Assembly: GCA_964522605.1 (NCBI GenBank)
Contig: CAZFWV010000087.1
Span: 1 to 21,921 of the forward strand
DNA length: 21,921 nucleotides
Reading direction: 5' to 3'
Source: CAVZLD01 sp964522605
GTDB taxonomy: Bacteria; Planctomycetota; Planctomycetia; Pirellulales; Pirellulaceae
Shown in pieces: positions 15,605 through 21,921 of this stretch (position 1 is its first letter; each line of letters opens with the position of its first letter). A program made the position numbers and the translations under genes. The notes beneath the pieces are model-generated. The model did not search any database, was not told where the DNA came from, and saw only the letters and a list, made by a program, of their open reading frames with translations.

Positions 15605-16234
15605 ATGGCGGAGCGACAAATGGATACCGATACGCTGTTGGGTCAGGTTGAGCAGGGCGCGAGTGAGGCCACAACCATCTTGCTTGCCCGCTATCGATCT
15701 CGGCTTCGGCGATTGGTGTCGCTGCGGATGGATCGGCGGATGGCTGGACGAGTCGATCCGTCCGATGTGGTGCAAGAAACGCTCGCCAAAGCTGCCGAGC
15801 GTCTACCGGCGTATGCAGCGAGCCGACCGTTGCCTTTCTACCCGTGGCTTCGGCAACTCGCCATCGAGCGTCTCGTCGAGGTTCATCGGCTGCATATTCA
15901 GGCTCAGCGACGGAGCGTCCTGCGTGAAAACGAATTCGCGTTGGGCTTGTCCGACACTGGCAAATCGTCTCTCGCGCGATGTTTCGTGGCGCTCAGCGGA
16001 AGTCCAAGCTCCGCGATGCAACAGCTGGAACTCGTCGAGCAGGCGCAATCCATCGTCGAGCGATTACCGGATCGCGATCGCGAAGTCCTCGTGCTGCGTT
16101 ATCTGGAGCAACTGACGACGAAGGATGCCGCCGCAGTCTTGGGAATTAGCCAGAATACGTTCGCCCAACGGCACCTGCGCGCCCTGCATCGGGTTCGCCA
16201 AATGGTCGCGGAAATCGAGCGTCGAGAATCATGA
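15605..16234 (+). CDS. ECF RNA polymerase sigma factor
   Basis: The product is 209 residues. Region 2 is visible as ARYRSRLRRLVSLRMDRRM and GRVDPSDVVQETLAKAAERL, which bind the -10 element and core polymerase. Region 4 is LPDRDREVLVLRYLEQLTTK plus DAAAVLGISQNTFAQRHLRA, a helix-turn-helix for the -35 element. A longer than usual linker (about 100-140) separates them. No anti-sigma factor is adjacent. Its stop overlaps the start of a Ser/Thr kinase gene as ATGA, a pairing known in planctomycete ECF groups where the kinase is thought to control the sigma factor. Phosphorylation control is therefore likely but inferred. The target promoters are unknown. Confidence 0.92.
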   Translation: MAERQMDTDTLLGQVEQGASEATTILLARYRSRLRRLVSLRMDRRMAGRVDPSDVVQETLAKAAERLPAYAASRPLPFYPWLRQLAIERLVEVHRLHIQAQRRSVLRENEFALGLSDTGKSSLARCFVALSGSPSSAMQQLELVEQAQSIVERLPDRDREVLVLRYLEQLTTKDAAAVLGISQNTFAQRHLRALHRVRQMVAEIERRES

Positions 16235-19200
16235 ATCAGCAACCTCATGCCCCGCAGGTCAACGAAGTCACACTCGAGTCTCTCGTCGAACAACTGACAA
16301 GCCAGGCATTCGCTGGAGAGATTCCCCACATCGATGACCTCGTGCGGCAATACCCTCAGCATGCAGATCAATTGCGGGAGTTGCTGCCCGCCATTGCGAT
16401 GATGTGCAATTGGGGCGCAGCCGGAACAGCAAGCTCCGCAGCGGTCCGGAAATCCGCATCCGCTGATTTGCCCAAGAAAGAACCAGCGCCCCGGCAACTC
16501 GGCGACTTCCGGATCGTGCGGGAAGTCGGCCGAGGGGGCATGGGAATCGTCTACGAGGCGGAGCAAATATCATTAGAGCGCCGCGTTGCCTTGAAGGTAC
16601 TCCCGTTTGCGACGGTCCTGGATGACCGTCAGCTGAAGCGATTTCGCACCGAGGCTCGCGCGGCGGCAACGCTGAAACATCCGAATATCGTCAGCGTCCA
16701 TTCCATCGGATGTGAACGGTCGATCCATTTCTATGTGATGGACTTCGTGGATGGCTGCAGCTTGGCCGACGTCGTTGCCAGTCGAAAGCGAGAATTATTC
16801 ACTGCGGCGCGGTCAATAGAATCCCACGGCAGCGGCCCTCAAGTCACTGGCGAGCCGGTTGTTGATACCGACCCGATTGCCAAGCTGTCGACGCAGCGGT
16901 CACATTCCCAGGAAGGCGTCTATCGCAGCATTGCGGATCTTGGCCTTCAGGCTGCTGAGGCACTTCAGTATGCGCACGAAGAAGGCGTCATTCATCGGGA
17001 CATCAAGCCCGCAAACCTGCTGTTGGACCGCCAGGGGAAACTGCATATCGCAGACTTTGGTCTGGCACGGATCAAGACAGGCGACGATCTCACGCTGACG
17101 GGCGACATGGTCGGCACTTTGCGATACATGAGCCCGGAACAAGTGGCGGGAGACCAAAGGGAAAGGGTCGACGATCGCACGGACATCTATTCGCTCGGTC
17201 TGACACTCTACGAGTTGATCACCGGTGTTCCGGCGGTCCAAGGCACGAGTCGTGCGGAAACGATCCGGCAGATTTCGGAAAATCAGCCGATCCTTCCGCG
17301 CAAACGAGCCTCCGACGTACCGATCGATCTGGAGACGATTGTTCTGCGATCCATCGCCCACGCTCCGGATGACCGGTACCAATCGGCCGGTGACATGGCA
17401 GACGACCTGCGACGCTTTTTGCAGCATCGCTCGATCAAAGCACGTCGCAGCGGTCCCGTGGAACGGAGTTGCCGCTGGGTGCGCCGAAACCCGCGTATTG
17501 CTGCGATGACCGCCGTCATCCTGTTCTTGCTTGCGACACTTGCTGTGGGCAGTTCCATCATGGCGTGGCGGACCGCCCGCAACGCCCAGCTCGTATCGGC
17601 ACAGGCGCGGAAACAAATGCTCGGCGTCTACGCCCGCGACATGCGACTTGTCCGCAATGCAATCGATGAGGGGGATCTTGTTGAGGCCGAACGGCTGCTA
17701 CTGAAATGGACGCCAGATGACGACTCCGGCGATGAGCGAGGTTTTGAGTGGTATCACCTGTGGAGCCGGTGTCATGACTCGTCGATTTTTCACACAATTT
17801 CGCATGAATTAAATGCCTATGACGTTGCGTTCTCACCCGATGGCACGCAGTTGGCGGACGCATTCCTTTCCGATGACGTTCTCCTTTGGGATCTGCGGGC
17901 CGACCGTCCAAAAGTTGCGATGACGATTCCCGGATTCGCCAAGCACGCGTTCGTCGCGAGGACGATCGTCCCTGAAGGGCTGCTGCTAATCGGAGACGCC
18001 GGCGGCAGTGTCGCTGTCTGGGACTGGCAAGCCGGCGCCATCGTGCAGCGAGTTTCCGTTGCTGCCGACGATGAAAGGGCCTGGATTCGCTCGCTCGATA
18101 AGAGCCCAACCGACCAACTGCTGGCAATTGGATTTGTCGATAAAGCGGGTATAGGCAACGTCCATCTTTGGGATCTGGAGACAGAACAAGTCGCAGCACG
18201 GATCGGGAATCTGCCGGGACAACCATCCGTGGGATTTGACGCCTCGGGTATCCTGCTCGTCACTTCCAATGCCGGTACCACACTCCGACGGTACTCGGCG
18301 CGTGCAGCCATGCTCCTGTCGGAGCAGCCACTCGCCGGAACCGTGTCCGCGATGAGCGTCGATGGTCAACGACAACGATTCGCGCTTTGCCTGCAGCAGG
18401 AAATTCATGGAATCCTCGAGACCAGGGTCGAGGTGCGAGACGCCGTCACCAAGGTCGACACATCGCAGGAGCCTCCGTTCGAGAGCAACCGTGGTGGTGT
18501 CCAGGCTCTCTGCGTTGCCTTTTCGCCAACCGCCGATGAAGTAGCGATCGGTACGGCCGACGGCCAGCTGGTCCGCGTCCCGCTTCAAGAGGGGCAACCA
18601 GTCTCCAATCGCATTCATTTCGGTGCCGTGATGAGTGCGAAGTATGCCCCCGATGGATCCACGATCGTAACGGCCGGCAAAGATGGGCAAGTACATCTCG
18701 TTCACCGTAAGGCGATCCGCAGAAGTACTCCCACCGTCACCCGCTGCGAGGTCAGACAACGAGCAACGGGAATTCACGTCGGATTCGTCGACGAAGGGCA
18801 GACCGTCTGCACGACCGAATCACCCGACCGAGTGTACATCTGGAACGCGGCGACGGGCGAGGTGAAAGATACCATCACGCTGGAGGAAGGGAATTGGGAC
18901 TGTATCCGCATTGGGACCGATCCGCTCCGTCAGCGAATCGCCATCGTGCGCACCAATTGGCCTCCGCAAGACACCCCGGATCACGTTTCGATCTGGGATC
19001 GTCGAGAACGACGGTTTCTGAAGGAGACGTTCGAGATACCGGCGCGCGTCATTGCCACCACAATCCCCTTTTCGCCAGATGGTCGGTACGTCGGCCTAAC
19101 CGGGCCGAAGCATGTGACGATCATCGACCTGCAGAAACGCGACACGCGAAGACTGGAGTTCCAAGAAGTCGTCAAGGCGTGCTGTTTTTCACCAGACGGC

Positions 19201-19734
19201 AAGCTGATTGCTTGTGCTCCCACGAACGGTCCCGTTCATTTCTACGACTTGCAGACTCTGCGTGAGGCTCGTCCACCCTTGATGATGGACACTCTTTCGA
19301 CCGGTTGCATCGCTTTCTCACCGCAAGGAGACCTGTTGGGTTCGACCGGTTTCGACCGCCGCTTTCATCTCCGGAACGTCACGACGGGAGCTCTCGTTCA
19401 ACAGGGTGAATTGTGCCCGCGGTATCTGGCAACGCTCGCCTTCTCACCCGATGGCAAGCGAATCGCCACGGGATCGATGGACGGAAGAGTCCGCGTATGG
19501 TCGACCGAAAGTGGCGATGAGTTGCTGAGTATCGACGTTGCTCAGTACTACAGCTACGTCAGTTTTTCGCTTGATGGCCAATCCCTGGCGATCGCGTCCG
19601 GACGTGACGCTCTGGTGGTACATGGTTGTTCACCGCAAGGATTTTCCAAGCTGAGTCGAACGGAATTGAAAGAGATTGTGTGCCGGGACGTAACAGCCTA
19701 CGGGCAAGAAAGGCGCTCAGGCACACCGCAATAA
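16231..19734 (+). CDS. Membrane Ser/Thr protein kinase with C-terminal WD40 propeller repeats
   Basis: The protein is 1167 residues and is translationally coupled to the sigma factor. Residues 1-85 are a short N-terminal domain with the planctomycete kinase leader pattern (IDDLVRQYPQHADQLRELLP). The Hanks-type kinase domain spans about 91-400: glycine loop G100-R-G-G-M-G, K122 in VALKVL, HRDIKPAN with catalytic D257, DFG with D275, and GTLRYMSPEQ. An insert of about 45 residues sits between the hinge and helix E (about 188-233). One membrane helix (AAMTAVILFLLATLAVGSS, about 424-445) follows. The outer part from about 520 holds roughly 11-12 WD40-like blades, for example VAFSPDGTQLA, AFSPDGKRIATGSMDGRVRV and CCFSPDGKLIACAP. 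All catalytic residues are present. The propellers probably sense or bind something across the membrane and signal to the kinase. Confidence 0.93.
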   Translation: MNQQPHAPQVNEVTLESLVEQLTSQAFAGEIPHIDDLVRQYPQHADQLRELLPAIAMMCNWGAAGTASSAAVRKSASADLPKKEPAPRQLGDFRIVREVGRGGMGIVYEAEQISLERRVALKVLPFATVLDDRQLKRFRTEARAAATLKHPNIVSVHSIGCERSIHFYVMDFVDGCSLADVVASRKRELFTAARSIESHGSGPQVTGEPVVDTDPIAKLSTQRSHSQEGVYRSIADLGLQAAEALQYAHEEGVIHRDIKPANLLLDRQGKLHIADFGLARIKTGDDLTLTGDMVGTLRYMSPEQVAGDQRERVDDRTDIYSLGLTLYELITGVPAVQGTSRAETIRQISENQPILPRKRASDVPIDLETIVLRSIAHAPDDRYQSAGDMADDLRRFLQHRSIKARRSGPVERSCRWVRRNPRIAAMTAVILFLLATLAVGSSIMAWRTARNAQLVSAQARKQMLGVYARDMRLVRNAIDEGDLVEAERLLLKWTPDDDSGDERGFEWYHLWSRCHDSSIFHTISHELNAYDVAFSPDGTQLADAFLSDDVLLWDLRADRPKVAMTIPGFAKHAFVARTIVPEGLLLIGDAGGSVAVWDWQAGAIVQRVSVAADDERAWIRSLDKSPTDQLLAIGFVDKAGIGNVHLWDLETEQVAARIGNLPGQPSVGFDASGILLVTSNAGTTLRRYSARAAMLLSEQPLAGTVSAMSVDGQRQRFALCLQQEIHGILETRVEVRDAVTKVDTSQEPPFESNRGGVQALCVAFSPTADEVAIGTADGQLVRVPLQEGQPVSNRIHFGAVMSAKYAPDGSTIVTAGKDGQVHLVHRKAIRRSTPTVTRCEVRQRATGIHVGFVDEGQTVCTTESPDRVYIWNAATGEVKDTITLEEGNWDCIRIGTDPLRQRIAIVRTNWPPQDTPDHVSIWDRRERRFLKETFEIPARVIATTIPFSPDGRYVGLTGPKHVTIIDLQKRDTRRLEFQEVVKACCFSPDGKLIACAPTNGPVHFYDLQTLREARPPLMMDTLSTGCIAFSPQGDLLGSTGFDRRFHLRNVTTGALVQQGELCPRYLATLAFSPDGKRIATGSMDGRVRVWSTESGDELLSIDVAQYYSYVSFSLDGQSLAIASGRDALVVHGCSPQGFSKLSRTELKEIVCRDVTAYGQERRSGTPQ

Positions 19735-19769
19735 CAGAGCGTTCTCATGATCTTCGATGGAAGTCTACT

Positions 19770-20906
19770 ATGCAGACCAAAAGGATCAATACGATGTCGC
19801 GCACCTCTCTCGTAACCACCATGTTGTTCCTGCTCGTGGGGTCCTGTCCTCTCTCCGCGCAAGACGATTCCTATTTCCACGACGACTTTGAAGACGGGAA
19901 CATCTACGACGGCAAACCGGCCGCCTGGGGTCAAGGCGGTTGGGCCGGAGGAGGCAGGCTGCGAGCGGAAGCAGGAGATGTCTACATCGAGGATTGCAAA
20001 GTCGGCGGTTGCAGTGTCGGACTCCGAGACACAGGCGGCTGGGCCCGTTATCGCGACGCCTCGTATCGACTGCAGGGCCGCATTCTGGAGGGGAACGCAT
20101 CGATCGCGTTTTGGGGACGTTCCACCGACGCCCGCGTTTACCTTGGATACGTAAACACTCGCGGAGAACAGGGAATCGGCGACACCCTTTCGGGGCTTCA
20201 AATTCGGACCAAGTTGCCATTCGAGATTGACATGTCGGTGGACGATGTCGTGATGAAGCTCGACATGATTGGAGATGAGATCAGTATGTCCACGTGGCGA
20301 GCCGGCGACGATCCAGTCGACATGCCATTGGCTTCCTTTCGCGACTCCACGCTCACCATTGGTACTGTTGGGCCCACACTGGACGTCGCGAGTGGTTCGG
20401 CAACCGCCGTGTTTCGTTGGATGGAAATGGCCGAAATCGTACCCGGTGATATCGACACGAATGACGTAATCGATGTGCGCGATGTCGATTACTTATCGTC
20501 GGCCATTCGGGAAGGCCTGGATAACAACCGCTATGACGTGAATCGAGACGGTCAGGTCAACGCGGATGACCGTCGAGTGTTGATTGACGATGTTCTCAAC
20601 GTGTGGCCGGGTGACGCCAATCTCGACGGGGAATTCAGTGCGGGTGATCTCGTGCAAGTGTTAGCGATGGGCAAGTACGAAACGCTGGAACACGCCGGTT
20701 GGGCCGAAGGCGACTGGAACGGCGATGGCGTGTTTGGTGCGGGAGACTTGGTCAAAGCGTTGGAGGGTGGTGGATATGAACAGGGACCGCGTCCAGATAC
20801 GCCGGCGGTGCCGGAACCGGCATCGGCTCTGTTGCTGATCGCAGGCCTGTTTGGAATTGCGGTCCGCGATCGGCGACGGGCAGCAACGAGTGTCTCGTTG
20901 CGGTAA
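19770..20906 (+). CDS. Secreted dockerin-like protein with PEP-CTERM anchor
   Basis: The product is 378 residues from the ATG at 19770, which follows GGAAG by 6 nt. The signal peptide is SRTSLVTTMLFLLVGSCPLSA. The mature N-terminal 200 residues (YFHDDFEDGNIYDGKPAAW onward) look like a laminin-G/jelly-roll beta-sandwich. Four dockerin-type calcium loops follow at about 225-345: GDIDTNDVIDVRDVDYL, YDVNRDGQVNADDRRVL, GDANLDGEFSAGDLVQVL and GDWNGDGVFGAGDLVKAL. The C-terminus has VPEPAS (P348), a hydrophobic helix and a basic RDRRR tail, the exosortase sorting signal. It is exported to the cell surface. It starts 35 bp after the kinase stop and so is probably in the same operon. A ligand or enzymatic role is not evident. 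Confidence 0.88.
   Translation: MQTKRINTMSRTSLVTTMLFLLVGSCPLSAQDDSYFHDDFEDGNIYDGKPAAWGQGGWAGGGRLRAEAGDVYIEDCKVGGCSVGLRDTGGWARYRDASYRLQGRILEGNASIAFWGRSTDARVYLGYVNTRGEQGIGDTLSGLQIRTKLPFEIDMSVDDVVMKLDMIGDEISMSTWRAGDDPVDMPLASFRDSTLTIGTVGPTLDVASGSATAVFRWMEMAEIVPGDIDTNDVIDVRDVDYLSSAIREGLDNNRYDVNRDGQVNADDRRVLIDDVLNVWPGDANLDGEFSAGDLVQVLAMGKYETLEHAGWAEGDWNGDGVFGAGDLVKALEGGGYEQGPRPDTPAVPEPASALLLIAGLFGIAVRDRRRAATSVSLR
20883..20901 (+). terminator. Perfect hairpin at the end of the dockerin gene
   Basis: GCAACGAG (20883-20890) pairs with CTCGTTGC (20894-20901) around TGT, within the last codons and 2 bp before the TAA. No T-tract follows. It may end the sigma-kinase-dockerin transcript, or be a chance palindrome. 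Confidence 0.35.
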
Positions 20907-20991
20907 GAGAGATCTGCCCGGGGTGTGTATCTGCCAAGTGGTTAGGAAATGTCCTTTGGATCCTTTTCGCGATGTGAGCCAATCGGCACTA

Positions 20992-21105
20992 GTCCCGAAG
21001 GGGACGGATCCGACCAGAGCCCAGGGCGAGGCAAGACGAGTGACACGAGTCGTGCCGCTGCCCTGAGTCGCAGTGGCCCAACTCGAACGGGAGTCCCAAC
21101 GGGAC
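20992..21105. repeat. Left palindromic flank of the IS200/IS605-type tnpA
   Basis: Two GTCCC/GGGAC hairpins (20992-21005 with loop GAAG; 21093-21105 with loop AAC) start direct repeats that both continue GGATCCGA- or GAATCCGAA-like. Between them is a long imperfect inverted repeat: 21022-21042 against 21044-21065. The segment 21044-21065 is matched in inverted orientation at 21791-21812 beyond the gene. Confidence 0.6.
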
Positions 21106-21115
21106 GAATCCGAAT

Positions 21116-21574
21116 CTAATCCCATACATATCGTTCGTCGAGTTCCAGTCCGTGCCGCCGACAAAGTATGCGGAACTCGTCTTTGAACGAGACTCGCTGG
21201 TGATGCTCCCGCTGGTTCTGAATGTACATCTTGACTTGCTCGATCATGGATGCACTGACCGAAAAGACGCCATAGCCACTTTGCCAGGAGAAGTTCGTCG
21301 AAACCGCGGGTTGCCGTTTCAACCATTTGCTTGTCTCAACTTTGCATGCTTGGACAACTTTCATCACGGCGAATCGTCGACTCAGACGAAACAGTGCGTG
21401 AATGTGGTCTTCAACGCCGTTAATCACAAGCGCCGGAGAGTCCACGCAATCTCGTAATACCTTTGCCATGTAAGCGTAGAGTCGGTCGCACACCTTGACG
21501 TCACAGAGCCACGGCTTCCGATTCTTCGTCGAAAACACAAGATGGAGATAAACCTGCGATAATGACTGTGGCAT
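21116..21574 (-). CDS. tnpA: IS200/IS605-family TnpA transposase (Y1 HUH)
   Basis: The protein is 152 residues, the usual length for the family. It begins SQVYLHLVFSTKNRKPWL, a hallmark of IS200-like TnpA. GVEDHIHALFRL carries the HUH pair H57-I-H59, and MYIQNQREHH carries the likely catalytic Y117. The sequence ends in a region typical of the family (FRILCRRHGLELDERYVWD). It cuts and pastes single-stranded DNA at hairpins. Both catalytic parts are intact. It lies on the minus strand between palindromic flanks and is only distantly related to the RAYT protein at 7664; the two form separate branches of the Y1 superfamily. Only a weak Shine-Dalgarno-like AGAAGAG stands before the ATG. Confidence 0.92.
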   Translation of the reverse strand: MPQSLSQVYLHLVFSTKNRKPWLCDVKVCDRLYAYMAKVLRDCVDSPALVINGVEDHIHALFRLSRRFAVMKVVQACKVETSKWLKRQPAVSTNFSWQSGYGVFSVSASMIEQVKMYIQNQREHHQRVSFKDEFRILCRRHGLELDERYVWD

Positions 21575-21626
21575 TGCTCTTCTTTACACGCCCCTCCAGG
21601 TCTGCATCCGACTTGCCCGAGATCAC

Positions 21627-21641
21627 CGGCTTGCCAAGCCG
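21627..21641 (-). promoter_or_regulatory. Hairpin in the tnpA leader
   Basis: CGGCTT (21627-21632) pairs with AAGCCG (21636-21641) around GCC, 53 bp upstream of the tnpA start. A stem here could limit tnpA translation or expression, as known for IS200 leaders, but this is inference. Confidence 0.35.
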
Positions 21642-21749
21642 ACAATTCGGCGCTCCTCAATTCGAAGAACAGGGCTAGAGTGTGCATGCTTTGGTCAGGA
21701 CCGTCAACGAGGATGAGACTTTGATCACGGCGACGCATTCACCCGAGAC

Positions 21750-21812
21750 GTCCCTTTGGGACTTGGTGCGCCTCTTGTGGTTTGGTAACCCAGGGCAGCG
21801 ACAAGACTCGTG
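21750..21812. repeat. Right palindromic flank of the tnpA element
   Basis: GTCCC (21750-21754) pairs with GGGAC (21758-21762) around TTT, and 21791-21812 (CAGGGCAGCGACAAGACTC and on) is the inverted partner of 21044-21065. No gene is seen in 21575-21921 other than these repeats and the motif at 21814-21892. Confidence 0.6.
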
Positions 21813-21813
21813 G

Positions 21814-21892
21814 AAAAACGAACTCTGCCTCCCTTTGTCGAAAAACGTCTGAAAAACGAACTCTTCAAAAACGAACTCTGCCTCCTTTTTTT
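21814..21892. repeat. Three direct copies of an AAAAACGAACTCT motif
   Basis: AAAAACGAACTCT starts at 21814, 21852 and 21867. The first and third copies continue GCCTCC plus a T-run (CCCTTT; CCTTTTTTT), while the second is cut short after CTCTTC. A further AAAAACG lies at 21841. Close relatives, including an inverted copy, occur at 8584-8655. Confidence 0.65.
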
Positions 21893-21921
21893 CGCAGTTG
21901 ATGAATTCATCGATTGCCCGG

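Larger units (their letters stand above)
20992..21812 (-). mobile_element. Probable IS200/IS605-type element or tnpA with associated palindromes
   Basis: The tnpA gene lies between matching palindromic flanks, with a 22-bp segment inverted at 21044-21065 and 21791-21812 (20 of 22 bases alike) and GTCCC/GGGAC hairpins on both sides. No tnpB is present. The exact cleavage ends cannot be placed from one copy, since this group makes no target duplication. Confidence 0.55.

Noticed and set aside
16900..18777. Long minus-strand frames opposite the kinase gene
   Set aside because: They are arginine- and serine-rich shadows of the coding strand in GC-rich DNA.
21424..21738. 104-residue minus-strand frame overlapping the tnpA start
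   Set aside because: It lies in a different frame from the clear transposase and contains leader repeat sequence; no family is recognised.

Overview
The window looks like chromosomal DNA of a planctomycete, probably Pirellulales-like (inference). The reasons are the mix of families: DUF1080 proteins, PEP-CTERM/dockerin-type exported proteins, a hydrazine-synthase-alpha-like propeller/cytochrome protein, an ECF sigma factor translationally coupled to a Ser/Thr kinase with WD40 repeats, OprB-type porins and many palindromic intergenic repeats. The sequence is GC-rich, and Shine-Dalgarno sites are clear for some genes and absent for others. No rRNA, tRNA or CRISPR array was seen.

Layout. (1) 1-2353: two convergent OprB-family porin genes (the first cut by the window edge) around a repeat-rich spacer. 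(2) 2792-7263: a PEP-CTERM exported protein, then a decayed locus in which a signal peptide plus sugar-hydrolase-like N-terminus is fused to a sulfatase C-terminus and broken by a stop codon, overlapping by 4 bases the start of an intact secreted GH2 glycosidase. (3) 7380-8570: a RAYT (REP-associated Y1 transposase) gene bracketed by about 13 REP-like palindromic units of three related types. (4) 8713-13156: a secreted protein of unknown function converging, 19 bp apart, on a 1022-residue HZS-alpha-like protein with two CxxCH haem motifs. (5) 13435-15382: a C-terminally truncated SAM methyltransferase and a secreted protein with two DUF1080 domains. (6) 15605-20906: a likely operon of ECF sigma factor, membrane Ser/Thr kinase with WD40 propellers, and a secreted dockerin/PEP-CTERM protein. 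(7) 20992-21921: an IS200/IS605-type tnpA flanked by its own palindromes, then a reiterated short motif that also occurs 13 kb away beside the REP array.

How the genes fit together (inference): the porins, GH2 enzyme, lost sulfatase and lost hydrolase, DUF1080 protein and exported surface proteins suit uptake and breakdown of complex, possibly sulfated, polysaccharides. The sigma/kinase pair suits surface signalling. Two different HUH Y1 transposases, each within its own palindromes, together with a chimeric pseudogene and a truncated methyltransferase, show that the region has been rearranged. The most unusual feature is the REP-RAYT module, whose repeat ends one base before the transposase ribosome-binding site. 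I did not find a clearly new multi-gene defence or biosynthetic system.
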